The position numbers were made by a program, and so were the translations under genes. Positions 44,706-54,003 of a stretch of 64,000 nt of DNA are shown in pieces. Under the pieces are notes generated by a model that saw only the letters and a program-made list of their open reading frames with translations, had not been told where the DNA came from and ran no database searches. Origin of the DNA: Agrobacterium leguminum (GTDB lineage Bacteria > Pseudomonadota > Alphaproteobacteria > Rhizobiales > Rhizobiaceae); assembly GCF_015704895.1 (NCBI RefSeq), contig NZ_JADQWB010000001.1:310001-374000 (forward strand), read 5' to 3'. The first letter of the stretch is position 1. Each line of letters begins with the position of its first letter.

Positions 44706-45059
44706 TCATGACGACTTTGCCTGCGGGCTGCAGCAGGGTGTCAGTTCTGCAATCAAAGGCGCGCAAAGCTCGGTCGAACCACCGCAGCAATCCTTCAGCA
44801 GAAACAGGGTCAGCAGACGCAACCCGTCAAGATCGGCGCGATAGATGATAGACCGGCTCTGCCGCTCACTCTTGACCAGACCGGCCCGGGAAAGCGTGGC
44901 GAGATGCGCCGACATCGTGTTCTGGGGAACGTCGACAAGACGCGCAAGCTCACCGGCCGGAATGCCATCCGGCTCGTGGCGCACGAGTAGCCGGAAGGTC
45001 TCCAGTCGGGTAGATTGGGCGAGCGCGCCAAGCGCGGTTATTGCACTACTGTTATCCAT
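44706..45059 (-). CDS. arsR: Arsenic-responsive repressor ArsR
   Basis: A 117-residue winged-helix repressor of the ArsR/SmtB family. The recognition helix is PQNTMSAHLATLSRAGLV (about residues 45-62). Arsenite-sensing cysteines lie in the C-terminal helix (C91, C92, C99) with further cysteines C109 and C110, the Acidithiobacillus-type arrangement rather than the R773 type in helix 4. It heads the operon arsR-arsC-acr3-arsC-arsH and its operator overlaps its own start codon. Confidence 0.94.
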   Translation of the reverse strand: MDNSSAITALGALAQSTRLETFRLLVRHEPDGIPAGELARLVDVPQNTMSAHLATLSRAGLVKSERQSRSIIYRADLDGLRLLTLFLLKDCCGGSTELCAPLIAELTPCCSPQAKSS

Positions 45060-45093
45060 ATATCCAGAATAATGGATATATTGAATGTGTCAA
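45058..45093 (-). promoter_or_regulatory. ars operon promoter and ArsR operator
   Basis: On the minus strand TTGACA (45088-45093), a 16-nt spacer and TATTCT (45066-45071) form a good sigma70 promoter. An inverted repeat ATATATCC / GGATATAT with an 8-nt centre (45058-45065 and 45074-45081) straddles the -10 box and reaches the arsR ATG (45057-45059). The expected transcription start is at or within one or two bases of the ATG, so the arsR message is predicted to be leaderless. Confidence 0.75.
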
Positions 45094-45241
45094 GTGACGG
45101 ATATCGTCATGGTCGACAGGCCGGGCGAAGAAATTCCCCTCGCCCTGCCCTGAAAGCGCTTGAACCAGCTTCGCGTCATAAAGCCACGACACGACCGTCC
45201 TTGAGACCGCAATCCGGTTTTCGGGACTATTCGGTACGGGC

Positions 45242-45901
45242 CTATGCCCCAGCCGTTACCGGCGTCGGACATCGTCCGGCTTCATCCGCTGCATTGGAAT
45301 ATTGCCGTGCCGCCAGGAAGCGGCCGATGATCAGATGCATCATATCGGCTTCTTTCAGGGGCCGGAAATCGGGATCGACCGCCAGACGCGAGAAAACACC
45401 GTCGATCAATGCGGCGATCCAGGTGGCGGCGCGCTCGGCGTCGAGATTGGCGTCGATCTGTCCCCGCTCCATTCCCTTGCGCACGAGATCGGCGATGCCT
45501 GCGCGAATTTCCTGGTCGGCGGTGCGCACAAGCGCATGAATGGCTGGATTGCGAATGGCTTCGGAAGCGATTTCCAATACCAGCCGGGCATAGGTCGGAT
45601 TGGTCGCAAGCTCCAGCGAGGCGTCGACGAAACCCAAAATCGCACCGAACTTATCGTCCGCCGCGCCGAGTGCGGTGAAATAGTCGGCGGTTTCCCGTCG
45701 CTCTTCGGCAACGATCGTTTCGATGATCGCTTCCTTGCTGTCGAAATAATGGAAGAGATTGCCGGAGCTCATGCCGACCGCCGCGCAAATCTGCGCCGTG
45801 GTGGTCTGGTGAAAGCCGTTTTGCGCGAAGCAGGTAATGGCGGCTTCGAGAATCTGCTGCCGCTTGGCTTCATGCTTGGCTGGATCCAGCTTGCGGGCCA
45901 T
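45242..45901 (-). CDS. TetR-family repressor
   Basis: A 219-residue dimeric repressor. The N-terminal helix-turn-helix (about residues 11-57) reads ILEAAITCFAQNGFHQTTTAQI then GMSSGNLFHYFDSKEAI, and the C-terminal ligand domain resembles the TetR_C group (YARLVLEIASEAIRN). The start is the ATG at 45901 with GGGAG 6 nt upstream. Nearly identical 27-nt sites lie 15 nt before its own start and upstream of the neighbouring MFS gene, so it probably represses itself and the transporter until a drug-like ligand arrives. Confidence 0.9.
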   Translation of the reverse strand: MARKLDPAKHEAKRQQILEAAITCFAQNGFHQTTTAQICAAVGMSSGNLFHYFDSKEAIIETIVAEERRETADYFTALGAADDKFGAILGFVDASLELATNPTYARLVLEIASEAIRNPAIHALVRTADQEIRAGIADLVRKGMERGQIDANLDAERAATWIAALIDGVFSRLAVDPDFRPLKEADMMHLIIGRFLAARQYSNAADEAGRCPTPVTAGA

Positions 45902-45915
45902 GATTGCTCCCATAA

Positions 45916-45942
45916 ATTAATTGAGCACTTAGTCCATTAATT
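45916..45942 (-). promoter_or_regulatory. TetR-type operator upstream of the tetR gene
   Basis: This 27-nt AT-rich site (forward ATTAATTGAGCACTTAGTCCATTAATT, written here as ATTAATTGAGCAC then TTAGTCCATTAATT) matches 47542-47568 at 22 of 27 positions. It covers the -10 region of a TTGACA promoter at 45957-45962, 15 nt before the ATG, so binding would block transcription. Confidence 0.7.
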
Positions 45943-46093
45943 ATATCATGATTGCCTGTCAATCCGCCTTACCCGTAAAAGGCGAATTGGGAGCGGAGAA
46001 GCACCCGCCCGAACCGGATTTTCGGCTGCCAGGCGTATACTGCGGCACAGGAGCGGGTTTGATTGCGTCTCGAAGGAACAGGTGGCCGCCCGC

Positions 46094-47395
46094 TCATGGC
46101 GGCGATTTCGCCAGCGCGCGTGCGGCCGGGCTGAAGAAAACCCAGAACACCAGCAGGCAGAGCGTGGCGCTGAGCCCCCACAAGAACCAGACGGCGCCGG
46201 CGGCTTCCAGACCGAAACCGGCGATCAGCACGGCAAGCGGGGTCGCCATCATCGCAATCGCCGCCGTGGTTCCAAGCACGCTGCCGCGGATCGCGGCCGG
46301 CGCGCGTTTCAGAAACATCGCATTGGCGAGCGGGCCGAGCGCCCCGGTGGAAAGGCCGATCAGGGCGGCCGCGATGAGCAGCAAGGGACCGCTCTGAAGG
46401 AAAGCGATGAGACCGATGGAAAACGTCGCGCCGGATATGCCGGCGAGCAGCACGGCCCGGCTGTTCCACGAGTGGCCGCGAATGGCGAAAACCACCGCAG
46501 ACAAAGCCGCCCCGGCCCCAGAGACCGAAAGAAACAGCCCGAGATCGAGGACATCCGCTCCGCTGGCCTTGAACAGCACCGGCAGGACAACGGCGTTGAG
46601 CGCCCCGAAAACCGCCGGCATCACCATGGCGACGACAAGCAGAAGACGCAGAAGCGGCTCCGTCAGCAGAAAGCGCAGACCCGCAAATGTCGCATCGCCG
46701 CTATCCGCACCGGCGGACTTGCGCCTATGGCGCGGCAAACAGATCGCGCCGATCATAGCGGCGAGCAGCGAACAGGCCGCCGTGATCATCAAGGCATATT
46801 CCATCCCGAAAGCGGCAATGGCGATGCCCGCGACCGGCGGGCCGAAAATCATCGCCGCATTTTCGAGCAACTCATCTATCGAGGTGACCCGCTCGATCGG
46901 CATCCGGGCGATGCGGGCAAGTTCCGGCACCCTTGCATCATGGGCGATCATGCCCGGGCCGTCGAGCAGCGCCCCGACCACGATCAGGCCGAGCAGAAGG
47001 CTGATATCCATCTGCCCCGCCATCATGAGAAAGGGTATGGCCGCGATACTCATGGCGCTGGCGAGATCGGCGGTGACCGCAACGATGCGCGAACCGAAAC
47101 GGTCGACGACAGGGCCACCGCAGAAAGCGCCGATAACCAGCGGTATCATGCCAGCCGCCGCCGCTATCCCTGTCCATGCGGCATTGCCGGTCAGGGACAG
47201 CACGATCCACGGCAACGCAACGGCCGCCACCGCATTGCCGAAAAGCGACAGGCCTCCGGCAAGGATCACTCCATAAAGCGGCGCACGGCGATGCGGAAGA
47301 CCGAGCCCGCGAAACCCGGCCCCCGAAACCGTTTCGAGTTCACCGCAGGACGTCGCAAGAGGCATCGTCTCAACCGTGCTGCTGTCTGAAGGCAT
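46094..47395 (-). CDS. MFS efflux transporter (EntS-like MFS_3)
   Basis: A 433-residue inner-membrane exporter with twelve segments. ALPWIVLSLTGNAAWTGIAAA and GPVVDRFGSRIV in the first half are typical of the MFS_3/EntS group that exports siderophores or drugs. The start is the ATG at 47395, with GGAG 6 nt upstream. It is transcribed toward the TetR gene, 192 nt upstream of it, and carries the matching operator at 47542-47568, so expression is probably induced by a substrate of the pump. Confidence 0.88.
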   Translation of the reverse strand: MPSDSSTVETMPLATSCGELETVSGAGFRGLGLPHRRAPLYGVILAGGLSLFGNAVAAVALPWIVLSLTGNAAWTGIAAAAGMIPLVIGAFCGGPVVDRFGSRIVAVTADLASAMSIAAIPFLMMAGQMDISLLLGLIVVGALLDGPGMIAHDARVPELARIARMPIERVTSIDELLENAAMIFGPPVAGIAIAAFGMEYALMITAACSLLAAMIGAICLPRHRRKSAGADSGDATFAGLRFLLTEPLLRLLLVVAMVMPAVFGALNAVVLPVLFKASGADVLDLGLFLSVSGAGAALSAVVFAIRGHSWNSRAVLLAGISGATFSIGLIAFLQSGPLLLIAAALIGLSTGALGPLANAMFLKRAPAAIRGSVLGTTAAIAMMATPLAVLIAGFGLEAAGAVWFLWGLSATLCLLVFWVFFSPAARALAKSPP

Positions 47396-47541
47396 CGCAC
47401 TCTCCAAGTTTCACCGGCTCCCGGCGCTGCCGGTAAGGATGAAGGCAGTAAAATATCTGGCCACTCGGGCTTCGGGACCGGACAGGTGCGAACATGTCCC
47501 ACCTTGCCTTCCCCGACTGGCTATTTCCGACTTGGTATTTC

Positions 47542-47568
47542 ATTAATTAAGCAGTCAGTCTATTTATT
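47542..47568 (-). promoter_or_regulatory. TetR-type operator upstream of the MFS gene
   Basis: The 27-nt site (forward ATTAATTAAGCAG then TCAGTCTATTTATT) is 22/27 identical to 45916-45942. It overlaps the -10 region of a promoter whose -35 TTGACA is at 47585-47590 on the minus strand, about 150 nt before the MFS ATG. The same arrangement relative to promoter boxes at both genes supports a single repressor. Confidence 0.7.
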
Positions 47569-47740
47569 GCGGCGAATGTTTTTTTGTCAAGCGGGCGCTG
47601 AGAAAAATGACATGACGGCGAAAAATGCCGTGCGGGATCACATGTTCAGTGCCGCCGGATGTTGGGTAAAAAGCTGACTTTGGTGGAGTTGTTGTGCATC
47701 ACATACGCGACAAATTGGCTCCCGGGCCGGAGTCGCTCCT

Positions 47741-47821
47741 CCGCCCTCGTTCCTGTGTCGGTCGCAGAAATCCGGCCGACGCGCGTCTGCGCGGCGAAAA
47801 GACCGTTCCCGGCCAAGGATT
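47741..47821. repeat. Degenerate copy of the palindromic repeat element
   Basis: CGACGCGCGTCTGCGCGGCG at 47777-47796 is identical, in inverse orientation, to 30806-30825 in the 126-bp palindrome. Flanking bases (CCCTCGTTCCTGTG before, AAAAGACCG after) resemble the arm and centre of that element family but the inverted arm is no longer intact. The surrounding 47569-47890 spacer is otherwise featureless, ending in an AT-rich tract (47832-47886) next to the ClC stop. Confidence 0.6.
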
Positions 47822-47890
47822 AAAACCAGGAAATGAAGATTATAAAAATATAATTATATCAATACATAAAACAGATAATCTAATGTAATT

Positions 47891-49672
47891 TCAAAACTCA
47901 CCTGACGCCTCCCGGCGTCTCAAATCCAGTTCTTCGCTATAGCGCCTCAGCGTATGGCTTTCGGTAAGCAATCCGACAGGGCGATTTTCGATCTTGTCAT
48001 TGACTACAACCAGCGCTTCGCTCTCCGCCGCATCGAAGGCTGCCGCCGCCTGACGGGCATTCATGGTCGGCAGCAACACATCGTTCTTGTATTGCAGATA
48101 GGTTTCGAGGCTGATCTTGCTGGGGTCGCGATCCATCGGGTCGGCGTAGATTTCCGGCACCAGGACGATGCCGGCATAACGCCCGTCATCATGGGTCATG
48201 ATTACCCGTTGCGTCGAACCGAGCGGGAACTTCTCCTTGAAGGCCGGAAGCCCCATGCTGACATTGGCCTTGCGGATATCGGCGCGCATCATCCTGCCGA
48301 CCGTCAGATCGCGGATCCAGCCGATATCGTGGGCGCTGCGAATGCTCTCGCCCCGCAGGTGAAAACGCCAGGTGGCGAAGGAGTAACCGAAGGTGGTGCG
48401 CACCACGAGCGAAGTGGTGATGACAGCGGCAAGCACCAGCGCCGTGATCTGGAAGTCGCCAGTCAGTTCCAGCGCCAGAAACGTCATCGTCAGCGGACCG
48501 CCGATAATGGCGGCGGCAAAGGCGCTCATGCCGATCACGGCATAGACGATAGGCGCTGTCGAGCCATAACCGATATAGGGTGCGCAGAGTGCGAAAATCT
48601 TGCCGAGCAGCGAGCCCATGAACAGCGACGCGAAAAACAGGCCACCACGGAAATTCGAACCGATGGAAATAGCGCTCGCCGCCGCTTTCAGCAGGAACAG
48701 CCCGGCTACCCCGTATATCGTTAGTTCGGCATCGATATTGAGATGCAGCGCGCCATGGCCGCTCGACAGCACCTGCGGTGAAATCAGCGCGAGCCCGCCA
48801 ACCGCCACGCCGCCGATGGCAGGACGCAGCCAGCCCGGAATGGCGCTTTTGCGTGCGGTTTCTTCGATGAAGGACACCGCCTGCATCAGCACGATGCCGA
48901 TGGCCGCACATACGACGCCGAGAAAGATGGCGGGCACATAATCCGCCGGTGTTACACGGCTGGCATCGACAATATCGATCGAGATGCCATGGCCGCCGAT
49001 AATCCCGATGACCGTCGTCGCCACCAGTGCCGAGACGATGAGCGGCGCAAGCGTCACAACGGTATAGGTGCCGATGATGAGTTCGATGGCGTAGAACGCC
49101 CCGGTCAGCGGCGCGTTGAAGGCCGCAGCAATCGCGCCCGCCGCACCGCAACCGACAAGGATACGCATGTCCCCTCGCCGCAGTTTCAGCTTGATGCCGA
49201 TCTTCGAGGCGACGCCGCTGGCGATCTGGGTGTAACCGGCCTCAAGCCCGACGGATGCGCCAAAACCGTTGGAGACGATATTCTGCACACAGACAATGAT
49301 GCTGTCCGTCAGCGACAGCCGGCCGCCGTGCAGCGCATTCGCCTCGATGGGGTCGACCATGGGTTTCTTGCGGGTCTTCGAAAGAACGAAGATGATCAGC
49401 CCGAGCACGATGCCGCCGATGATCGGGCCGGCAAGCACGATCCGTCCGGAAAGATCGCTGCTGCTCAGCCGCTCGACGCCGAAAACCAGCATATGCAACG
49501 CCGTGCTCAAGGCGCCGATCAACGCCACCAGAAGGCCGGCCGCAATGCCGATGAAGACGGCAAGGAGCACCAGTCCCAGTTCGCCGCGCCGGAACATCGC
49601 CCGCAGGCGACTGGCGCGCAGATTGTCGAAGAAGCTCGCCATACTGGGTGCACGGAAAGGCTTGGTCGACAT
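47891..49672 (-). CDS. ClC-family chloride channel/antiporter with C-terminal CBS-like region
   Basis: A 593-residue ClC protein with a membrane domain (about residues 30-440) and a cytoplasmic CBS-type regulatory region (about 460-580). The gating-glutamate region reads GLEAGY (E144) in place of the usual GREGP, and the canonical GSGIP loop is replaced by VDPIEAN; both are seen in one bacterial ClC subgroup, so ion selectivity and proton coupling cannot be assumed. VGCGAAGAIAAAFNAPL is the conserved downstream helix. AAGGA precedes the ATG. Confidence 0.9.
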   Translation of the reverse strand: MSTKPFRAPSMASFFDNLRASRLRAMFRRGELGLVLLAVFIGIAAGLLVALIGALSTALHMLVFGVERLSSSDLSGRIVLAGPIIGGIVLGLIIFVLSKTRKKPMVDPIEANALHGGRLSLTDSIIVCVQNIVSNGFGASVGLEAGYTQIASGVASKIGIKLKLRRGDMRILVGCGAAGAIAAAFNAPLTGAFYAIELIIGTYTVVTLAPLIVSALVATTVIGIIGGHGISIDIVDASRVTPADYVPAIFLGVVCAAIGIVLMQAVSFIEETARKSAIPGWLRPAIGGVAVGGLALISPQVLSSGHGALHLNIDAELTIYGVAGLFLLKAAASAISIGSNFRGGLFFASLFMGSLLGKIFALCAPYIGYGSTAPIVYAVIGMSAFAAAIIGGPLTMTFLALELTGDFQITALVLAAVITTSLVVRTTFGYSFATWRFHLRGESIRSAHDIGWIRDLTVGRMMRADIRKANVSMGLPAFKEKFPLGSTQRVIMTHDDGRYAGIVLVPEIYADPMDRDPSKISLETYLQYKNDVLLPTMNARQAAAAFDAAESEALVVVNDKIENRPVGLLTESHTLRRYSEELDLRRREASGEF

Positions 49673-49693
49673 GCTGTTCCTTTTCAGGCGGCG

Positions 49694-50518
49694 TCAGGCT
49701 GATTCGATCTCGATCTCGAAACGCATCTGATCATAAGCCGGTTCGACATGATCAGGCGTTTCCCGCATCACCGTCTCATAATCGAGCGGAATATGCATGT
49801 GGGTCAAGATCGCCCTTTTAGGTGCGAATCTTTCGATCCAGCCAAGCGCCTGTTCCAGTGAAAGATGGCTGGGGTGATAACGGTGCTGCAGCGCGTCGAT
49901 GACGAGGACATCGAGACCGGCAAGCTTCGGCAGGCTTTCTGCCGGAAAATCGCTGACATCGGTGCAATAGGCGACGTCACCAATACGGAAGCCCAGCGAA
50001 TGCACATCGCCATGCTGCTGCATATGCACGTTGAATGGGATCGGCCCGCCTGCCCCATCAATGATCAGCGCCGCGTCGATATCGGCGATGATCCGCGGTT
50101 CGACGATGGGCGGATAGCTGCTGCCCGGCGGGGTCTCCAGGCAATAGGCGAAACCGTCCTTTATCCGCGCCATGGTAATGGGATCGGCATAGATCGGAAT
50201 GCGGTTTTGCTGAAGGGCGAAATAGATGCGCAGATCGTCGATACCGTGCAGATGGTCGGCATGGGCGTGGGTGTAAAGCACCGCATCCACCGCCTCCACC
50301 TTCGCCGCGATCATCTGTTCGCGAAAATCCGGGCCTGTGTCGATGACGACAGTCGTCCTGCCGCCATCCGGGCCGATCTGCTCCACCATGAAGGCCGTTC
50401 GCGTGCGCCGGTTCTTCGGGTTTTCGGGATCGCAGGCGCCCCAGTCGCCGTTGATGCGCGGCACGCCGGGCGACGACGCGCAACCGAGAACCGTGAAGCG
50501 ACGACGGTAGATTGCCAC
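49694..50518 (-). CDS. MBL-fold phosphodiesterase (PhnP-like)
   Basis: A 274-residue metallo-beta-lactamase-fold hydrolase, related to PhnP phosphoribosyl cyclic phosphodiesterase. The metal motif is YTHAHADHLHGIDDLR (about residues 80-95), with FTVLGCASSPGVPRINGDWG near the N-terminus and the late LTHMHI. The start is GTG at 50518, two bases after the tatD stop, with AAGG upstream. It follows metG and tatD in one run. The exact cyclic phosphate or ester substrate is unknown. Confidence 0.9.
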   Translation of the reverse strand: MAIYRRRFTVLGCASSPGVPRINGDWGACDPENPKNRRTRTAFMVEQIGPDGGRTTVVIDTGPDFREQMIAAKVEAVDAVLYTHAHADHLHGIDDLRIYFALQQNRIPIYADPITMARIKDGFAYCLETPPGSSYPPIVEPRIIADIDAALIIDGAGGPIPFNVHMQQHGDVHSLGFRIGDVAYCTDVSDFPAESLPKLAGLDVLVIDALQHRYHPSHLSLEQALGWIERFAPKRAILTHMHIPLDYETVMRETPDHVEPAYDQMRFEIEIESA

Positions 50519-50520
50519 AT

Positions 50521-51303
50521 CTACACCCTTGTCATCTTGGAAAAGCAGCGGAAGGCGTTTTCGGTGGTGATTTCGGCCATGCGCTCATAAGAAACACCAT
50601 GCACCTCGGCCAGAACCTCAGCGGTATTGACCACGTAGGACGGCTCGTTGCGCTTTCCCCGCCAGCGCTTCGGCGCAAGATAGGGCGCGTCCGTTTCCAC
50701 CAGCAGCCGGTCCAGCGGCACGGTGGCGGCGATATCGCGGATATCCTGCGATTTCGGGAAGGTCAGAATGCCGGAAAAGGACACATAACCGCCAAGCTCG
50801 ACACCGGTTTTCGCCAACTCGGGACCGGCGGAAAAGCAGTGCAGGATGAAGGGGAATGGTCCCTTTCCGCTTTCGGCGCGCAAAATAGCAGCCATGTCGT
50901 CATCGGCGCTTCGGCTGTGAATGACAAGCGGCAGCTTCGTTCGTCTTGCGGCCTCTATGTGGCGAATGAGGCCGGTCTTCTGGTCTTCCGGCTTCTGCGT
51001 ATCGTAGAAATAATCCAGACCCGCCTCGCCGATCGCCACGATCTTGCCGTGGCTTTCCGCCAGCCGCACAAGCTCGTCGGCGGAGATATCCAGTTCCTCA
51101 TCGGCATTGTTCGGATGCGTGCCGACCGAACAGAAGACCGACGGATATTTTTCCGCGATCTTCAAAAGTTCGGGCAGCCGGCGCACCCGGGTCGAAATCG
51201 TCACCATCTGGCTCACACCCGAAGCATGGGCGCGGGCGATGATATCGTCGCGCTCAGCCTCGAAATCGGGAAAATCCAGATGGCAATGCGTATCGATCAG
51301 CAT
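50521..51303 (-). CDS. TatD-family metal-dependent hydrolase
   Basis: A 260-residue TIM-barrel hydrolase of the TatD group, enzymes with 3'-5' exonuclease activity on DNA in E. coli. Metal ligands are visible in LIDTHCHLDFPDF, IGEAGLDYFYD, VIHSRSAD and ETDAPYLAPK. The start is the ATG at 51303 with AAGG 8 nt upstream; a GTG at 51318 that overlaps the metG stop is an alternative. The metG-tatD-MBL order is common in alphaproteobacteria. Confidence 0.93.
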   Translation of the reverse strand: MLIDTHCHLDFPDFEAERDDIIARAHASGVSQMVTISTRVRRLPELLKIAEKYPSVFCSVGTHPNNADEELDISADELVRLAESHGKIVAIGEAGLDYFYDTQKPEDQKTGLIRHIEAARRTKLPLVIHSRSADDDMAAILRAESGKGPFPFILHCFSAGPELAKTGVELGGYVSFSGILTFPKSQDIRDIAATVPLDRLLVETDAPYLAPKRWRGKRNEPSYVVNTAEVLAEVHGVSYERMAEITTENAFRCFSKMTRV

Positions 51304-51314
51304 GGGTCTGGCCT

Positions 51315-52865
51315 TCACGCTTCCGGTGCGACGTAACGCGGGAAGACCGGCTTCGGCGCCTCAAGCGGCGTGCCCGGAACCAGACGGCCCGCTTCGCCGA
51401 GTGCGGCAAAATCACGTTTGTCGGCAGGTGCCGCAACGAGATCGAGCAGCTTCTCACAGGATTCCGGCATGAAGGGCTGCAGGAGAATGCCGATCTGGCG
51501 CACCACTTCCGCCGTAACGTAAAGCACGGTGCCCATGCGCTCGGGATCGGTCTTCTTCAGCGCCCACGGCTCCTGAGAGGCGAAATAGCGGTCGGTTTCC
51601 GAGACGACGGCGATGATGGCCGCAAGCGCGCGGTGGATGAGCTGCTTGCCCATCTCCTCGCGGCAGAGCGCCAGCAGCCCGTCGGCGGAGCCAAGCATCG
51701 CCTTATCTTCTTCGGTGAACTCACCGGGCGTCGGGATCTGGCCATCGCAATTCTTGACGATCATCGACAGCGAACGGCTGGCGAGATTGCCGATACCGTT
51801 GGCAAGATCGGCATTGATGCGGGTGGCGATGCCCTCTTCGCTATAGCTGCCGTCCTGGCCGAAGGAGACTTCGCGCAGGAAGAAATAACGGACCTGATCG
51901 AGACCGAAATGGTTCACCAGATTGGCGGGATCGACGACGTTACCGAGCGACTTCGACATCTTCTCGCCCTTGTTGAGCAGGAAGCCATGCGCATAGACCC
52001 GCTTGGGCAACGGCAGCTTCGCGCTCATCAGGAACGCCGGCCAATAGACGGCATGGAAGCGGATGATATCCTTGCCGATGATATGCACGTCGGCGGGCCA
52101 ATATTTGGCGCGCGGGCCGTTCCTGTCTTCGATGTAACCCGTGGCGGTGAGGTAGTTGGTCAGCGCATCGACCCAGACATACATGACGTGCTTCGGATCG
52201 TTCGGAACCTTGATGCCCCAGTCGAAGGTGGTGCGGGAAATCGACAGGTCTTTCAGACCGGATTTGACGAAGGAGATGATTTCGTTGCGGCGTTCTGCCG
52301 GGCCGATGAACTCCGGGTTCTCCTCATAGAGCTTCAGCAGCTTGTCCTGATATTCGGAGAGCTTGAAGAAGTAGCTTTCCTCCTCCACCCACTCGACCGG
52401 CGTGCCCTGCGGCCCGTAACGAACGCCGTCAGCGCGCACTTCCGTCTCGTCCTCGGCATAATAGGCCTCGTCGCGCACGGAATACCAGCCTGCATAGCTG
52501 TCCTTGTAGATGTCGCCGCTGTCGGCCATCAGGTTCCAGATATTGCGCGAGGTCTCGTGGTGACGTTCTTCCGTGGTGCGGATGAAATCGTCGTTCGAGG
52601 CGTTGAGCAGCTTGCCCATCGCGCGGAACTGGTCGGAATTGCGCGCAGCCAGGTCTTCCGGCGAAATGCCTTCCGCCCGCGCCGTCTGCTGCATCTTCTG
52701 GCCGTGTTCGTCGGTGCCTGTCAGGAAGAACACATCCATTCCATCCAGGCGCTGAAAGCGTGCCATGGCGTCCGTCGCAATCAACTCATAGGCATGACCG
52801 ATATGCGGCTTGCCGTTAGGATAGGAGATCGCGGTGGTGATGTAGAATGGTGTCTTGTCTGTCAT
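51315..52865 (-). CDS. metG: Methionine-tRNA ligase
   Basis: A 516-residue class I aminoacyl-tRNA synthetase that charges tRNA-Met. The nucleotide motif HIGH is at residues 21-24 (KPHIGHAYE) and the KMSKS loop is in [12 protein letters not shown] in the second third. It lacks the C-terminal tRNA-binding domain, and no obvious zinc-cysteine cluster is seen, as in the short MetG type. It is preceded by the holB gene at 52978 after a 112-nt gap. Confidence 0.97.
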   Translation of the reverse strand: MTDKTPFYITTAISYPNGKPHIGHAYELIATDAMARFQRLDGMDVFFLTGTDEHGQKMQQTARAEGISPEDLAARNSDQFRAMGKLLNASNDDFIRTTEERHHETSRNIWNLMADSGDIYKDSYAGWYSVRDEAYYAEDETEVRADGVRYGPQGTPVEWVEEESYFFKLSEYQDKLLKLYEENPEFIGPAERRNEIISFVKSGLKDLSISRTTFDWGIKVPNDPKHVMYVWVDALTNYLTATGYIEDRNGPRAKYWPADVHIIGKDIIRFHAVYWPAFLMSAKLPLPKRVYAHGFLLNKGEKMSKSLGNVVDPANLVNHFGLDQVRYFFLREVSFGQDGSYSEEGIATRINADLANGIGNLASRSLSMIVKNCDGQIPTPGEFTEEDKAMLGSADGLLALCREEMGKQLIHRALAAIIAVVSETDRYFASQEPWALKKTDPERMGTVLYVTAEVVRQIGILLQPFMPESCEKLLDLVAAPADKRDFAALGEAGRLVPGTPLEAPKPVFPRYVAPEA

Positions 52866-52977
52866 GACGGTCTATCGACTTTACAGGCTGTTTTTTGGAT
52901 AGACCGCTCTTAAACCATTGTTCGCAGCAGCGAAACAACAACTTCCCCATTTCGGGTATGATTCCTGATCCCCGCAC

Positions 52978-54003
52978 CTAAACCGAGCGAATATCCTCCA
53001 GAATGGAAAGCACCATCTGCTTCTTGTCGAGATTATATGCCTGCGCCACGGTGATGCGTTCCGAGAGCGCCGAGGAAAGCCGTGCATGTTTCTCCGCCGC
53101 CGCGATATCGCCCGCCATCGCCGCCGCCCTTGCGCGCTCCATCAGCTCTTCCGTCACATGCTCCATGAAGAAGCCGAGAACGATGTCGCCGTCCTTCTGT
53201 GCCAGAACCTCGGCGAGCTTGTGCATCCGCTTGCGCACGCCAGGTCCCTCAGCCGCCATGACCTCCGCAAAGGCCTCGACAATGTCGGAGCCGCCGTAAT
53301 TCATCAGCTTCAACGCCTGCGCCACGCTGCCCTTGGAGGCGGCAAGCAGGGCATCGCGTTTTTCGCCGGATGGGCTGATGCCGAGATGGTCGAGGGACTG
53401 CACCATCGCTGCATCGGAAAGCGGCAGGAGCCTCAACGGCATGCAGCGTGAGCGGATGGTCGGCAGCAATTTTCCCGGCGCGTGCGAGAGAACGAGGAAC
53501 ATCGCCCGTTTCGGCGGCTCCTCCAGTATTTTGAGGATCGCATTCGCGGCGTTGCGATTGAGATCGTCGGCGGGGTCGATGATGACGATACGCCAGTTGC
53601 CGGTGCCCGATGTCTGCGAAAAGAAGTGCCCTGCCCGCCGCACCTCGTCCACCGTAATGGCGGATTTCACACGGCCTGTCTTTTCATCCACCGGACGGGT
53701 CAGATGCAGCAGATTATGAGAGGCGCCTGCGGTAATCTGCCGGCTGACCAGCGATTGCGGATCGGGATCGGCGAGAAAATCCGGCGCCAGCGACGGATCG
53801 GGATGGCTGAGCACATGATTGGCGAAACGGAAGGCAAGCGTCGCCTTGCCGATCCCCTCCGGCCCTTCGATCAGAATGGCATGATGGCCCTTGCCGGAGC
53901 GATAGGACTGCGCGAGGAAGGCTTCCGCTTCCTCATGTCCGAAAAGCTTCGTGTTCTGCTGCGGCGCAATCGCACCGTCGAGAACGCCCTGAACCTCACT
54001 CAT
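52978..54003 (-). CDS. holB: DNA polymerase III delta' subunit
   Basis: A 341-residue clamp-loader subunit. The Walker A-like loop is [12 protein letters not shown], and [27 protein letters not shown] is the standard delta' motif. It works with the gamma/tau and delta subunits to load the beta clamp. The ATG at 54003 overlaps the end of tmk by eight bases, the typical tmk-holB coupling. Confidence 0.95.
   Translation of the reverse strand: MSEVQGVLDGAIAPQQNTKLFGHEEAEAFLAQSYRSGKGHHAILIEGPEGIGKATLAFRFANHVLSHPDPSLAPDFLADPDPQSLVSRQITAGASHNLLHLTRPVDEKTGRVKSAITVDEVRRAGHFFSQTSGTGNWRIVIIDPADDLNRNAANAILKILEEPPKRAMFLVLSHAPGKLLPTIRSRCMPLRLLPLSDAAMVQSLDHLGISPSGEKRDALLAASKGSVAQALKLMNYGGSDIVEAFAEVMAAEGPGVRKRMHKLAEVLAQKDGDIVLGFFMEHVTEELMERARAAAMAGDIAAAEKHARLSSALSERITVAQAYNLDKKQMVLSILEDIRSV

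Noticed and set aside
46082..47389. A 435-codon plus-strand open frame over the MFS gene
   Set aside because: Composition is dominated by Arg, His and Gln as expected from the reverse of a membrane protein; the minus strand encodes a clear MFS transporter.
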